From contig NZ_RWKV01000003.1 of assembly GCF_003993795.1 (NCBI RefSeq), positions 236,836 through 300,835 on the forward strand: a stretch of DNA of 64,000 nucleotides, written 5' to 3'. The position numbers and the translations under genes are program-made. This DNA is from Aquabacter cavernae (GTDB lineage Bacteria; Pseudomonadota; Alphaproteobacteria; Rhizobiales; Xanthobacteraceae). The notes beneath the pieces are model-generated. The model made no database searches. It was given only the letters and a program-made list of their open reading frames with translations, and was not told the DNA's origin. Within the stretch, counting starts at the first letter, position 1; every line of letters begins with the position of its first letter. This document shows positions 1 through 8,643 of this stretch, piece by piece.

Positions 1-779
1 ATGACCAGCACCATGAGCACCCCGTTGACCAGCAGCCGGTAGTCCGCGAGCGGCCGGGCGATCTCCGGCAGAAGGGTGAGGACTGCCGCCCCCACCACCG
101 GCCCCACCGGGGAGACGCGGCCGCCGAGCACCACGAAGGTGAGCACGGCGATGAGCAGGGGAAAGCCGAAATCCTCCGGCACCAGGCTGTAGTTGCGCAG
201 CGCCATGAGCCCGCCCCCGAGCCCGCCCAGGGCACCGCTCAGGGCAAAGGCGAGGCGGTGATAATCGACCACCCGGATGCCCAGCGAGACCGCCACCGTC
301 TCCTCCTGCCGGATGGCGTCGAATGTGCTGCCGATGCCCGCGCGGGACAGGGCGAGCATGGCGTAGAAGATGACGCCGAAGACGAGGATCAGCTCCCAGC
401 CTCCGATAAGGCGCGGCAGGCCGTTCATGCCCATGGCGCCGCCGGTGACGGGTTCCAGATAGAGCGCGAGCGACAGCACGATCTGCACGAAGGCGAGCGT
501 CGCGATGGCCTGGTAGACACCGCGCAGGCGGCTCAGCGGCACCGACAGGACGAGGCCGGCGACGGCGCCGATGAGCCCCGCGCCCACCAGCGCCAGGGGC
601 ATGGGCACGCCGTGGCGGGCGGCAAGGATGGCCGCGCCATAGGCGCCCAGGGACGCGAAGCCGGCCGTGGCGAGCGAGAACACGCCCGCGCGCAGCACCA
701 CATATTGGCTGAAGGCGAGGCAGGCATTCACCAGCACCAGCTCGCCGAGGGGTTGGAGGGAAGAGACGAAGCCGATCAT
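1..779 (-). CDS. livM: Branched-chain amino acid-type ABC permease LivM, C-terminus outside window
   Basis: Inner-membrane permease of a Liv-type (HAAT family) ABC importer. The frame opens at an ATG at 779 and stays open for 259 codons to base 1, so the C-terminus is missing. The protein is almost wholly hydrophobic, with several membrane segments. The cytoplasmic loop that contacts the ATPase is visible near residue 155 (AIRQEETVAVSLGI). The start overlaps the stop of the upstream livH by four bases (ATGA), which fixes the start and shows co-transcription. The binding protein and ATPases of this system are not seen here and may lie beyond base 1. Substrate is unknown; Liv-type systems also carry amides, ureas and aromatic acids. 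Confidence 0.9.
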   Translation of the reverse strand, partial: MIGFVSSLQPLGELVLVNACLAFSQYVVLRAGVFSLATAGFASLGAYGAAILAARHGVPMPLALVGAGLIGAVAGLVLSVPLSRLRGVYQAIATLAFVQIVLSLALYLEPVTGGAMGMNGLPRLIGGWELILVFGVIFYAMLALSRAGIGSTFDAIRQEETVAVSLGIRVVDYHRLAFALSGALGGLGGGLMALRNYSLVPEDFGFPLLIAVLTFVVLGGRVSPVGPVVGAAVLTLLPEIARPLADYRLLVNGVLMVLV

Positions 780-1675
780 TGCCGCACCACCCGCACCTGC
801 CGGTGCAGCGCGCCGAACAGCCCGCTGGGCCGCACCAGGAGGATGAGGAACATCATGCCGAACAGGATGGCGTCCGAGAGGGCGGACGAGAGGAAGGCGA
901 TGCTCAGCGTCTGCACCATTCCGAAGATGAGGCCGCCCGCGAGCGCCCCGGTGATGGAGCCGAGACCACCCAGGATGATCACCACGAAGCCGCGCAGGAG
1001 GTAGGGCTCTCCCATTAGGAAGTGCACGGAATTGAAGGCGATGCCGATGATCACGCCCGCGGCGCCCGCCAATGCCCCGGAGATGAAGAAGGTGAGGCCG
1101 TGGATATTGGAGACGCTGATGCCCAGCAGCGCCGCCGTCCGCTCCGAGATGGCGACGGCCCGGATCTGCCGGCCGAAGCTGGTGGCGAACAGGATCCCCA
1201 GCAGCAGGGCCACCAGCACCACCACGCTCGCCACGATGACGATCTGCTGCAGCGAGATGCGCAGGCCCAGCACGTTGTAGAACACGATGGGGAAGGTGCC
1301 GAAGGGAAAGCGATACACCTGGGTCTGGGAGGCGATCTGGGCGAGACTCATGAGAATCTGCGCCACGCCGATGCTGGAGATGATGGCGGCGAATTCCGGC
1401 GAGCCCCGCGCCCGCAGCGGGCGGAAGGCCACGAGGTCCACCAGGACGCTGATGAGACCGGCGGCCAGCATCGCCGCGATGAAGGCCACGTAGAGCGGAA
1501 GGCCCAGTGAGGTCACGGTGAACAGGCCGACGAACGCCCCCCACATGAACACGGCACCGTGGGCGAGATTGAGGACGTGGAGCACCCCGAAGATGAGCGT
1601 GAAGCCCAAGGCGAAAAGCGCGTAGGTGCCGCCCACGACGAAGCCGTTCAGGATCTGCTGGAAGACGAGGGTCAT
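776..1675 (-). CDS. livH: Branched-chain amino acid-type ABC permease LivH
   Basis: Inner-membrane permease, 299 residues, the usual LivH length. It begins MTLVFQQILNGFVVGGTYAL, the typical LivH N-terminus, followed by the LIFGVLHVLNLAHG segment. The coupling loop RAVAISERTAALLGI lies near residue 175. It is the first gene of the pair with livM (4-base overlap) and is transcribed away from the FAD oxidoreductase at 1856. The 180-base divergent spacer is AT-rich and must hold its promoter. No binding protein precedes it, so the operon either borrows one or carries it downstream beyond the window edge. Confidence 0.92.
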   Translation of the reverse strand: MTLVFQQILNGFVVGGTYALFALGFTLIFGVLHVLNLAHGAVFMWGAFVGLFTVTSLGLPLYVAFIAAMLAAGLISVLVDLVAFRPLRARGSPEFAAIISSIGVAQILMSLAQIASQTQVYRFPFGTFPIVFYNVLGLRISLQQIVIVASVVVLVALLLGILFATSFGRQIRAVAISERTAALLGISVSNIHGLTFFISGALAGAAGVIIGIAFNSVHFLMGEPYLLRGFVVIILGGLGSITGALAGGLIFGMVQTLSIAFLSSALSDAILFGMMFLILLVRPSGLFGALHRQVRVVRQ

Positions 1676-1708
1676 GGCGGGGAAGGGGTGCGAGGATCTG
1701 ATTGTACG

Positions 1709-1749
1709 TTGATAATATGTTATTTTCAGTTATACACACGTGATAATAT
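1709..1749 (+). promoter_or_regulatory. Candidate promoter and direct repeats in livH / oxidoreductase spacer
   Basis: An AT-rich island in GC-rich DNA. On the plus strand TTGATA (1709-1714) and TATACA (1731-1736) are separated by 16 bases, a plausible sigma-70 promoter for the gene at 1856. The 9-mer TGATAATAT occurs twice (1710-1718 and 1741-1749) with starts 31 bases apart, close to three helical turns, as expected for a regulator binding one face of the DNA. Inferred from sequence only. Confidence 0.4.
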
Positions 1750-1855
1750 TTCGTCTATCGGATTGATTGAAGAATATGAGATTTTCCGGCTCTTATCCGC
1801 CGTGCCGAAGCCCCCATCCCGCCTGACATTTCCAAGCCTGATCCAAAGGTCCCGA

Positions 1856-3316
1856 ATGACGGTCCACAGCACCCGTGAAACGCCGCAGCCGGACGCGGAA
1901 GCCGCCCTTGACGCTTTGGTTGCCGAAGCCACGAAGGCGGTCGTCTATCTGGGCGAGGCCGGTCCCGGCTGGGTGCCGGAGCGGCCCGAGTTCGAGTCCG
2001 ACGTGGCGATCGTCGGCGGCGGGCAGAGCGGGGTCGCGGTCGCCGTCGCCCTGCGCCGTGCGGGCGTGACCCGCACCACCGTTCTGGATGCCGCGCCGGC
2101 CCAGCAGGAGGGTGTGTGGCGCGGCATCGCGCGGATGCAGACGCTGCGGTCCACCAAGGCCCTCCCCGGGCCGGAGGGCGGCATTGCCGCCTTGAGCTTC
2201 CGGGCCTGGTATGAGGCGAAGTTCGGCGTACCGGCCTATGAGGCCCTCGTGCGGTGCGACCGCCTGGATTGGGCGGATTATGTGGACTGGTACCGACAGG
2301 CCGTCAGTGTGCCGGTGCGCAGCGAGGTCCGGTTGCAGCGGATCGAGCCGCTCGCCGAGGGCTTTCGTCTCCATTTGGTGCGGGAAGGTCTTCAGGTGAC
2401 CGAGACGACCCGAAAGGTCGTGCTCGCAACGGGCATGGTCGGCGGGGGCGTCCCCTTCACGCCGCCCGCCATTTCCGCATTGTCGCCGGGCCGATGGGCG
2501 CATACCGAGGGTGTCATCGATTTCGAGGCGCTGCGTGGCAGGCGCGTCGGCGTGCTCGGGGCGGCATCCTCGGCGTTCGATGCGGCAGCGACCGCGCTGG
2601 AGAATGGGGCGGCGGATGCGCACCTGTTCAGCCGCCACAACGACCTTGTGCGCATCACCACCATCAAGGGCATGGCCTATGCCGGCGTGCTCGACCATTT
2701 TCACGAGATGGCGGACGCCGACCGCTGGCATCTCATGCACTATTACATGCAGCGCTCCGCGGGCCCCATCGCGGACACCGTGCGGCGCGCGACCCGGCTG
2801 CCGGATTTCCATCTTCATCTCGGCGAAGACTGGCAGTCCGTGCGGGAGACCGGGGAAGGTGTCGTGGTGGAAACCGCCGCCGGCCGATTCGTCTTCGATT
2901 TCGTCATCGCCGGAACGGGCTATGCGGTGAATCTGGCGGCGCGGCCGGAGCTTGCGGATTTCGCGGCCCGCATCGCCCTGTGGAGCGACCGCTATCCCGC
3001 GCCGGCGGACGCGCAGAACGCCAACCTCGCCCGGCACCCTTATCTCGGCGCAGGTTTCGAGTTCCTGGAAAGACAGCCGGGAGCCGCACCCTTCCTGCGC
3101 GACATCCACTGCTTCAATGCCGCCGCCGCCATGAGCCACGGCCGCGCGGTGGGCGAGATCGCCAGCCTGAAGCATGGCATTCCCCGTCTTGTCGCCGCCA
3201 TCGGCCGAGACCTGTTCCTGGCGGACAGGGACAGGCACCTCGAACGTCTCACGTCGTTCGCCGTCGCGGATCTGACGGGCGAGGAATATGCCGCGCCGGC
3301 CCCGGTCGAGGGATGA
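1856..3316 (+). CDS. FAD/NAD(P)-binding oxidoreductase, flavin-containing-monooxygenase-like
   Basis: 486-residue cytoplasmic flavoprotein. A dinucleotide-binding motif (VAIVGGGQSGVAVA) starts near residue 50, and a second Rossmann motif (RVGVLGAASSAFDAA) near residue 228 probably binds NAD(P)H. An FMO-like AGTGYAVNLAARPEL segment lies near residue 350. This two-dinucleotide layout is that of class B monooxygenases and FMO-like proteins. The start is the only ATG in frame before the FAD motif; the frame is open further upstream but has no start codon after the promoter region. It lies between two Liv operons and is convergent with the gene at 3341. Substrate unknown; oxidation of an imported compound is a reasonable guess. 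Confidence 0.8.
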   Translation: MTVHSTRETPQPDAEAALDALVAEATKAVVYLGEAGPGWVPERPEFESDVAIVGGGQSGVAVAVALRRAGVTRTTVLDAAPAQQEGVWRGIARMQTLRSTKALPGPEGGIAALSFRAWYEAKFGVPAYEALVRCDRLDWADYVDWYRQAVSVPVRSEVRLQRIEPLAEGFRLHLVREGLQVTETTRKVVLATGMVGGGVPFTPPAISALSPGRWAHTEGVIDFEALRGRRVGVLGAASSAFDAAATALENGAADAHLFSRHNDLVRITTIKGMAYAGVLDHFHEMADADRWHLMHYYMQRSAGPIADTVRRATRLPDFHLHLGEDWQSVRETGEGVVVETAAGRFVFDFVIAGTGYAVNLAARPELADFAARIALWSDRYPAPADAQNANLARHPYLGAGFEFLERQPGAAPFLRDIHCFNAAAAMSHGRAVGEIASLKHGIPRLVAAIGRDLFLADRDRHLERLTSFAVADLTGEEYAAPAPVEG

Positions 3317-3340
3317 CCGGGGCGGATCGAGGGGCGAGCC

Positions 3341-3898
3341 TTATTCCGCCGCGACGGTGCGGTCCGCGACGGCAGGTTCGGCATGCTCCACCTGCAGGAT
3401 GTCGTTGAAGCGGTTGAACGCGCCGCACAGCGCCGTGCGCCAGGTGAGTTCCACGATCTGGGCTTCGGTGAAATGCGCCTTCAGGCGGGCGAAGATCTCG
3501 TCCCGCGTGCGGCTCCAATTGTTGGTGACGGCGATGGCATATTCCACCACCAGCTTGTCCACTGCATCCAGCTCGGGATGGTCCTGATAGTCGAGCAGGT
3601 GCTGGGCACCCTCCGCCGAGATGCCCTGCACCGAGAGCTTGGGTGTGTGGTGGGCGACGCAATAGTCGCACTTGTTCAGCAGCGACACGGTGACGATGGC
3701 CAGTTCCAGATAGCGCTTGGAGAGCACGGCCTCGTCGGCAAGCTGGGTGAGCTGGCGCCAGCTATGCTCGAAGATGGGCAGGCGATGGGCCATGACGCCC
3801 GCCTGGTCGGCGAAGTCGCCATAGGTCTCCATCTTGTCCCACAGGGGGTGAAGCGTCTCGGGCAGGTCGGCGCGGACTTTGCGGGTGATACGCGACAT
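3341..3898 (-). CDS. Carboxymuconolactone decarboxylase / AhpD-like protein
   Basis: 185-residue all-helical protein of the CMD/AhpD family. The conserved CxxC..H motif is seen as CDYCVAHH near residues 74-81, which in AhpD-like members forms a redox-active disulfide. The chosen ATG (MSRITRK) sits 13 bases below the livM stop, making this the last gene of the operon 8386-3341. Longer upstream extensions in the same frame overlap livM and look non-coding. Such genes often accompany oxidative catabolism as peroxide or alkylhydroperoxide reductants; the exact role here is not shown. It is convergent with the oxidoreductase at 1856-3316, 24 bases apart. Confidence 0.82.
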   Translation of the reverse strand: MSRITRKVRADLPETLHPLWDKMETYGDFADQAGVMAHRLPIFEHSWRQLTQLADEAVLSKRYLELAIVTVSLLNKCDYCVAHHTPKLSVQGISAEGAQHLLDYQDHPELDAVDKLVVEYAIAVTNNWSRTRDEIFARLKAHFTEAQIVELTWRTALCGAFNRFNDILQVEHAEPAVADRTVAAE

Positions 3899-3911
3899 GG
3901 GTGGTCTCCTG

Positions 3912-4811
3912 TCAGGATGCGCCGGAGCGGAGGCGATACTCTCGTACGAGGCCGTCCGGCTTGAAGATGAGAATGGCGACAAGCCCCGCCCCCACGAGGA
4001 AGAGGCGCAGCGCGGCGAGTTGAGCGCCGTCGAGGAAGGGGATGACATCCGCCAGGAAGCGGCTACCCTCCAGCAGGAGGATCACCGTGAAGCCGGCGAT
4101 GAGAACCCCCAGATGGCTGCCCCGCCCGCCAATGATCACCGCCATGAAGGCGTAGGCGTTCAGCGTGGTGCTGAACTGGGTGGGGTCGATATAGCTGTAG
4201 TGGAAGGCATGAAGGCTGCCCGCCACGCCCAGCAGGGCGCCGCCGATGGCGAACACCTTCGCCCGCACGGCCAGCACGTTCTTTCCCAGGGCCTCGGCCA
4301 CCGTCGCATCGTCCCGTGTCGCCCGCACGAGCCGCCCGAAGGGCGCGCGGGTGATCTTGCGCAGCAGCAGGAAGACGAGCGCCAGCCAGGCATAGGCGAA
4401 GGCCAGGAACACCGCGTCCGACCATTCCGGCGGCACGGAGCCGGCGAAGGGGCGCACGATGCCCGGCACGCCCAGCGTGCCGCGGGTCAGCCATTCCTCA
4501 TAGCTGATGAACAGCCGGACGCATTCGGCGAAACCCAGCGTGACGATGGCGAGATAATCCTCGCTGAGCCGCACCGAGATGAGGCTGACCGCTGCGCTCA
4601 CCGCGGCCGTGACCACGATGGCGGCGGCCATGGCGGCGAGCGGCGGCACGCCCTTGGTGTCGAGAAGGGCGCAGACATAGGCGCCCAGCATGTAGAAGCC
4701 GAACAGGCCGAAATTCACCAGCCCGCCCAGGCCCCATTGCAGGTTCAAGGCAAGCCCGGCGATGGTGGCGATGGCGACCAGCACCAGGGTTGCGGCCACA
4801 TAGGAAATCAT
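3912..4811 (-). CDS. livM: Liv-type ABC permease LivM
   Basis: 299-residue membrane permease with about eight hydrophobic segments. The LNLQWGLGGLVNFGLFGFYMLGAYV stretch typical of LivM lies near residue 22 (written here in part: GLGGLVNFGLFGFYMLGAY). The ATPase-contacting loop RATRDDATVAEALG lies in the second half. The ATG at 4811 overlaps the livH stop (TGA 4810-4808) by four bases; the frame extends further upstream but only through livH. It is the fifth gene of the operon that begins with the binding protein at 8386. Confidence 0.92.
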   Translation of the reverse strand: MISYVAATLVLVAIATIAGLALNLQWGLGGLVNFGLFGFYMLGAYVCALLDTKGVPPLAAMAAAIVVTAAVSAAVSLISVRLSEDYLAIVTLGFAECVRLFISYEEWLTRGTLGVPGIVRPFAGSVPPEWSDAVFLAFAYAWLALVFLLLRKITRAPFGRLVRATRDDATVAEALGKNVLAVRAKVFAIGGALLGVAGSLHAFHYSYIDPTQFSTTLNAYAFMAVIIGGRGSHLGVLIAGFTVILLLEGSRFLADVIPFLDGAQLAALRLFLVGAGLVAILIFKPDGLVREYRLRSGAS

Positions 4812-5668
4812 TTCGCCGTTCCTTGTGCCGCGAACAGGCCGGTGGGGCGCACCAGCAGGAGCAGGGCCATCACCGCGAAAGCCACCATGGTGCGGTAATG
4901 AGGGGCGAGGACCAGCGTCGCCAATTCCTCGGTGATGCCCAGCACCACCGCGCCCGCCACCGCCGCCATGGGATTGCCGATGCCGCCGAGGATGGCGGCG
5001 GTGAAGACGGGCAGGATGTAGTTCCACCCCATCTGCGGATCCACGTTGCCGTCGAGCCCCACCAGCACCCCCGCGAGCGTCGCCAGCACCGAGGAGATGA
5101 CCCATACGGCGCACACCACCTGACGGCGTGGGATGCCCCGCACGGCGGCGAGGTCCGCATTGTCAGCCACCGCCCGCATGGCCCGGCCGAGCCGGGTGAA
5201 GCGGAACACGATCCACACGACGGCGAGCGCCAGAAGGACAGTGGCGATGGTGGTGATCTGTTCCTGGTTGATGCGCAGGCCATGGAGCCGCAGCGGGCGC
5301 GCCACCTCCACCGCGAAGCCGCGCGTGGAGGAGCCGGCGATAAAGCGCACGGCATTTTCCAGCGCGATGCCCACGCCGATGGAGGCCACCAGAAGCGTCA
5401 CGCCCCCGCGCCCCTTCAGCGGCTCATAGACCAGCCGGTCGATGGCCAGCGCCAGCCCGGCACCGACCGCGCCGCCCGCCAGAGCCGCCAGCGGCAGGGG
5501 CCAGCCGAGGCCCGCATTGAAGGCGTAGACCAGATAGGCGCCCACCGTCAGCATGGAGCCGATGGCGTAATTGGCGAAGCGCAGCACGCTGAACACCAGC
5601 GCCAGCGACAGGGCCGGCAGGGCGATGAGCAGGCCGGTGACGAGGCCGTTGAAGATGAGCTGTCCCAT
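4808..5668 (-). CDS. livH: Liv-type ABC permease LivH
   Basis: 286-residue permease with a LivH-type N-terminus (FNGLVTGLLIALPALSLALV) and the conserved FSVLRFANYAIGSMLTVGAY segment. The coupling loop RAVADNADLAAVRGI lies near residue 185. Its start shares one base with the stop of livF (TGATG), so the two are translationally coupled. It pairs with LivM (3912-4811) to form the membrane channel of the importer. Confidence 0.93.
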   Translation of the reverse strand: MGQLIFNGLVTGLLIALPALSLALVFSVLRFANYAIGSMLTVGAYLVYAFNAGLGWPLPLAALAGGAVGAGLALAIDRLVYEPLKGRGGVTLLVASIGVGIALENAVRFIAGSSTRGFAVEVARPLRLHGLRINQEQITTIATVLLALAVVWIVFRFTRLGRAMRAVADNADLAAVRGIPRRQVVCAVWVISSVLATLAGVLVGLDGNVDPQMGWNYILPVFTAAILGGIGNPMAAVAGAVVLGITEELATLVLAPHYRTMVAFAVMALLLLVRPTGLFAAQGTAK

Positions 5669-6387
5669 CAGTGCCCGCCCAGATAGAGGCTTTGCATGAG
5701 GCCGTCCGAGAGGAGGTCCGTGGCGGGCGCCTCCGCCTTCACCTGCCCCGCGACCAGAACCAGGCCGCGCGCGGCGACCGCCAGCCCGAGGCGGGTATTC
5801 TGCTCGATCATGAGGAGCGTGACCCCCGTCGACGCGATCCGGGCGATGGCGGCGAAGAGCAGTTCGGCATTCTTCGGCGACAGGCCGGCGGACGGCTCGT
5901 CCAGCGCCAGAACCGAGGGCTCGGGCATGAGGGCGGCGGCCATGGCCACCATCTGCCGCTGCCCGCCGGAGAGATGCCCGGCAGCCACCTTCAGCTTCGG
6001 GCGGATCTCGGGGAACAGCGCCAGCACTGCCTCCAGGCGGCTTGCGAAGGTCGCGCCGGAGCGGGCGGGGATGAACTCGAAGGCCACTTTCAGATTCTCG
6101 GAGACGCTCAGGGAGCGGAACACGTTGGCCTCCTGGGGCACGTGGCCGAGGCCGCGCCGCGCGCGCCCCGGCGCATCCAGGCGGGTGACGTCCTCGCCCT
6201 CCAGCAGCACCCGGCCTTTCTGGGGCTGAACAAGGCCCACCACCGTCTTCATGAGGGTCGATTTGCCCGAGCCGTTGGGGCCGACCACGGTGAGGCTGCC
6301 TCGGGCGGGAACGGAAAGGCTCACCCCGTGCAGGACCGGCCGTCCGCGATACCCGGCGACCACATTCTCAAGCACCAGCCCGCTCAC
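5668..6387 (-). CDS. livF: Liv-type ABC transporter ATPase LivF
   Basis: 239-residue cytoplasmic ATPase. Walker A GPNGSGKST is at residues 36-44, the ABC signature LSGGQRQ is mid-protein, and Walker B LALDEPSAGLSP follows. The short length and the C-terminal end without the LivG-type extension identify LivF. The start overlaps the livG stop by four bases, and the stop shares a base with the livH start. Confidence 0.93.
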   Translation of the reverse strand: MSGLVLENVVAGYRGRPVLHGVSLSVPARGSLTVVGPNGSGKSTLMKTVVGLVQPQKGRVLLEGEDVTRLDAPGRARRGLGHVPQEANVFRSLSVSENLKVAFEFIPARSGATFASRLEAVLALFPEIRPKLKVAAGHLSGGQRQMVAMAAALMPEPSVLALDEPSAGLSPKNAELLFAAIARIASTGVTLLMIEQNTRLGLAVAARGLVLVAGQVKAEAPATDLLSDGLMQSLYLGGH

Positions 6388-7160
6388 GCGACCGCTCCCA
6401 GATAGGCTTCCGTCACGAGGGAATTGGCGGAAATCTCCGCGAAGCTGCCACTGGTGAGCACGCGCCCTTCCGCCAGCACATGGATGGGGTCACAGAGCGC
6501 GGCGATGAGATCCATATTGTGCTCCACGATGCCGAAGCTCATGCCTTCGTCCCGAAGGGTGCGGATGAAGTCGCCGATCTCGCCCACGAGGACGGGGTTC
6601 ACGCCGGCGGCGGGCTCGTCCAGCAGCACGAGGCGCGGTTCGAGCATGAGGGCGCGGCAGAGTTCCAGGAGCTTCTTCTGGCCGCCGGACAAAGCATCGG
6701 CCGGTGCATCGGCCAGCCGCCACAGGTTGACGCGCTGGAGCAGGGCGCGGGCATGCTCCGTCGCCTCCTCCTCGGCCCGGCGCACCCGCGCCTTCTGGAA
6801 CAGCGCCGGCAGCACGTTCTCGCCGGGCTGGCGCGGGAAGGCGAGCAGCAGGTTTTCGAGCACGGTCAGGGCGCCGAGTTCGCGGGAGATCTGGAAGGTA
6901 CGGGTGAGGCCGAGGCGCGCCCGGTCATGGGCGGGAAGCCGGGTGACATCCCGCCCGTCGAAGGACACGGAACCCTTGCCCGGCCGGACCTGCCCGCCCA
7001 GCACGTTGAACAAGGTGGACTTGCCGGCCCCGTTGGGGCCGACAATGCCGGTGATGCCGCCCCGGCGGAAGGTGAGGCTCACCCCGTCGAGGGCGACGAA
7101 GTCGCCGAACCTGATGCCGATGTGGCGGGCGTCAAGAAAGGCGTCCGGGCCCACGCTCAT
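6384..7160 (-). CDS. livG: Liv-type ABC transporter ATPase LivG
   Basis: 258-residue cytoplasmic ATPase. Walker A GPNGAGKST is at residues 41-49, the signature is LSGGQKK, and Walker B is LVLLDEPAAGVNP. The D-loop and the EHNMDLIAALCDPIHVLAEG switch region are typical of LivG. The start overlaps the binding-protein stop by four bases (ATGA). With LivF it makes the heterodimeric motor of the 8386-3912 importer. Confidence 0.93.
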   Translation of the reverse strand: MSVGPDAFLDARHIGIRFGDFVALDGVSLTFRRGGITGIVGPNGAGKSTLFNVLGGQVRPGKGSVSFDGRDVTRLPAHDRARLGLTRTFQISRELGALTVLENLLLAFPRQPGENVLPALFQKARVRRAEEEATEHARALLQRVNLWRLADAPADALSGGQKKLLELCRALMLEPRLVLLDEPAAGVNPVLVGEIGDFIRTLRDEGMSFGIVEHNMDLIAALCDPIHVLAEGRVLTSGSFAEISANSLVTEAYLGAVA

Positions 7161-8386
7161 TTCGTGGAGCCGACCAGCTTGCTGACCCCGTCCGTGACGC
7201 GGAAGTGGCCGTAATCGAGGTCGATCTGGTCACCGTTGGGCGCGAAGCGGAAGTTGGAGGTGGCGCCCGCATAGCGGAAGGGCTTGCCTTCGCGGATGAG
7301 CTTCAGGCCCTCCACGGGGTCGGAGATGGCCGGGCCGGTGCCGTTCACCAGGGACGGGATCTGCTTGGTGAAATCGACCGCCTTGTCGCTCTTCGCCTTC
7401 TCGATGGCGAGGGCGAGGATGTTGATCTCGTCGAACACATTGGCGCCGAACGTCGCTAGGGTGTCGGGCTTCTGGCCGGTGAGCTTCAGATAGAGCTGGT
7501 AGGTCGTGCTGTTGCCCACGGGCACGGCCTGGACGTGGTTGATGCCCTCGGCCACCTGCTTGCCCACGTTCTGCACGAACTTGCCCTGGCTGTCGGCCGC
7601 ATGGCTGAACGTGTAGAGCTTGCTCTCGAAGCCGGAGCGGTAGACCTCTTTCGCGATGGCGCTGAATTCGGGGATATAGCTGGGCACGAACACGGCGTCC
7701 GGCTTCTTGTCGAACACCTTGTCCACCTCGGTGCGGTAGGACGGCTGGTTCGGGTTGAAGTAGACGACGTCGATGATCTTGCCGCCGCCGGCGGTGAACG
7801 CCTCTTCAAACGGCTTCACCGTGCTGAGCGTGAAGGGCGTTTGCAGCACCAGGATGGAGGCGGTCTTGGCGCCGTCCTTCAGCGCCACATTGGCGAAGGC
7901 GCGGCCCCAGTCCTTGCCGTTGGTCTGGAAGCGCCAGACAAGGCCCTTCGTGTCGCCCTGGGTCAGCTCGTCGGCCGATCCGTTGGGCAGGAGCGCCACG
8001 CCCTTTTCCAGGGCGAGCGGGCGCACCGCAAGGCCGACCGCGCTGCTCCAGATGCCGGTGATGGCGGACACGCCGTTCACGTCGATGAGCTTGCGGGCAG
8101 CGGCGACGCCGGCGGTGGGAGCGGTCTCATCGTCCGCCACGAACAACTCCAGCTTGCGTCCCAGCACGCCTCCGGCCGCGTTGATGTTCGCGACGGCGGC
8201 CTTGGCGGCGTCTTCCTCTTCCTTGCCATAGGGACCGCCCGTGCCGGTCAGCGGGGCGAGAAGGCCGATCTTGATGGTCTCGTCCGCCGCCAGCGCGCCG
8301 GTGGGCGCGAGCATGGGCAGGCCTGCGGCCAGGCTGAGAAGGGACGCCGCGAGGAACGACCGGCGGGCGAGGGGCGGGAACGGCAT
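7157..8386 (-). CDS. Periplasmic substrate-binding protein of Liv-type ABC importer
   Basis: 409-residue periplasmic-binding protein of the Leu/Ile/Val (type I fold) family. The chosen start MPFPPLARRSFLAASLL gives a signal peptide with a twin-arginine-like ARRSFLA and a cleavage site after GALA. The frame is open 35 codons upstream to 8491, but that part is not signal-like. The mature domain starts ETIKIGLLAPLTGTGGPYGK, the classic family start. It leads the livGFHM operon. Unlike the other binding-protein genes in this window, no hairpin separates it from the next gene. The neighbouring LLM monooxygenase suggests a non-amino-acid substrate, but this is inference. Confidence 0.9.
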   Translation of the reverse strand: MPFPPLARRSFLAASLLSLAAGLPMLAPTGALAADETIKIGLLAPLTGTGGPYGKEEEDAAKAAVANINAAGGVLGRKLELFVADDETAPTAGVAAARKLIDVNGVSAITGIWSSAVGLAVRPLALEKGVALLPNGSADELTQGDTKGLVWRFQTNGKDWGRAFANVALKDGAKTASILVLQTPFTLSTVKPFEEAFTAGGGKIIDVVYFNPNQPSYRTEVDKVFDKKPDAVFVPSYIPEFSAIAKEVYRSGFESKLYTFSHAADSQGKFVQNVGKQVAEGINHVQAVPVGNSTTYQLYLKLTGQKPDTLATFGANVFDEINILALAIEKAKSDKAVDFTKQIPSLVNGTGPAISDPVEGLKLIREGKPFRYAGATSNFRFAPNGDQIDLDYGHFRVTDGVSKLVGSTK

Positions 8387-8514
8387 GGCTGGCTCCGGAT
8401 GAGGAAATTCCTGGCGGAACGCGAGGCTCCGCCCAGGCTGATCCCGCGGCGTGCCGGGTATGGCATCTGGAGTGGATGCGGCAGCGCTCACGCCATTCAG
8501 GATCGCGATGATTG

Positions 8515-8542
8515 ATTATATTAAGTCAATTGACTCAATCAA
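8515..8542 (-). promoter_or_regulatory. Sigma-70-like promoter with palindromic operator in the spacer
   Basis: Read on the minus strand, TTGATT (8542-8537) and a perfect TATAAT (8520-8515) are 16 bases apart, placing transcription about 120 bases upstream of the binding-protein ATG at 8386. The spacer holds a perfect 12-base palindrome, AGTCAATTGACT (8524-8535), a natural site for a dimeric repressor. The same island serves as divergent spacer for the LLM gene at 8644, so one regulator could control both. Confidence 0.6.
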
Positions 8543-8643
8543 TAATATATTCCACCAAAGTGATGCATTTTATGAAAAACACCGAAACATTTCGGTGAAA
8601 TTTGTGCGTGCATCCCCTGGCGGATGCATCTTCAGGATCGCCC

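Noticed and set aside
2254..3408. Alternative long frame overlapping the FAD oxidoreductase
   Set aside because: Arg/Gly/Pro-rich composition without motifs; the other frame has clear Rossmann motifs.
7157..8491. Longer start for the binding protein at 8491
   Set aside because: The extra 35 residues are charged and precede a good signal peptide at 8386, so the later start is used.
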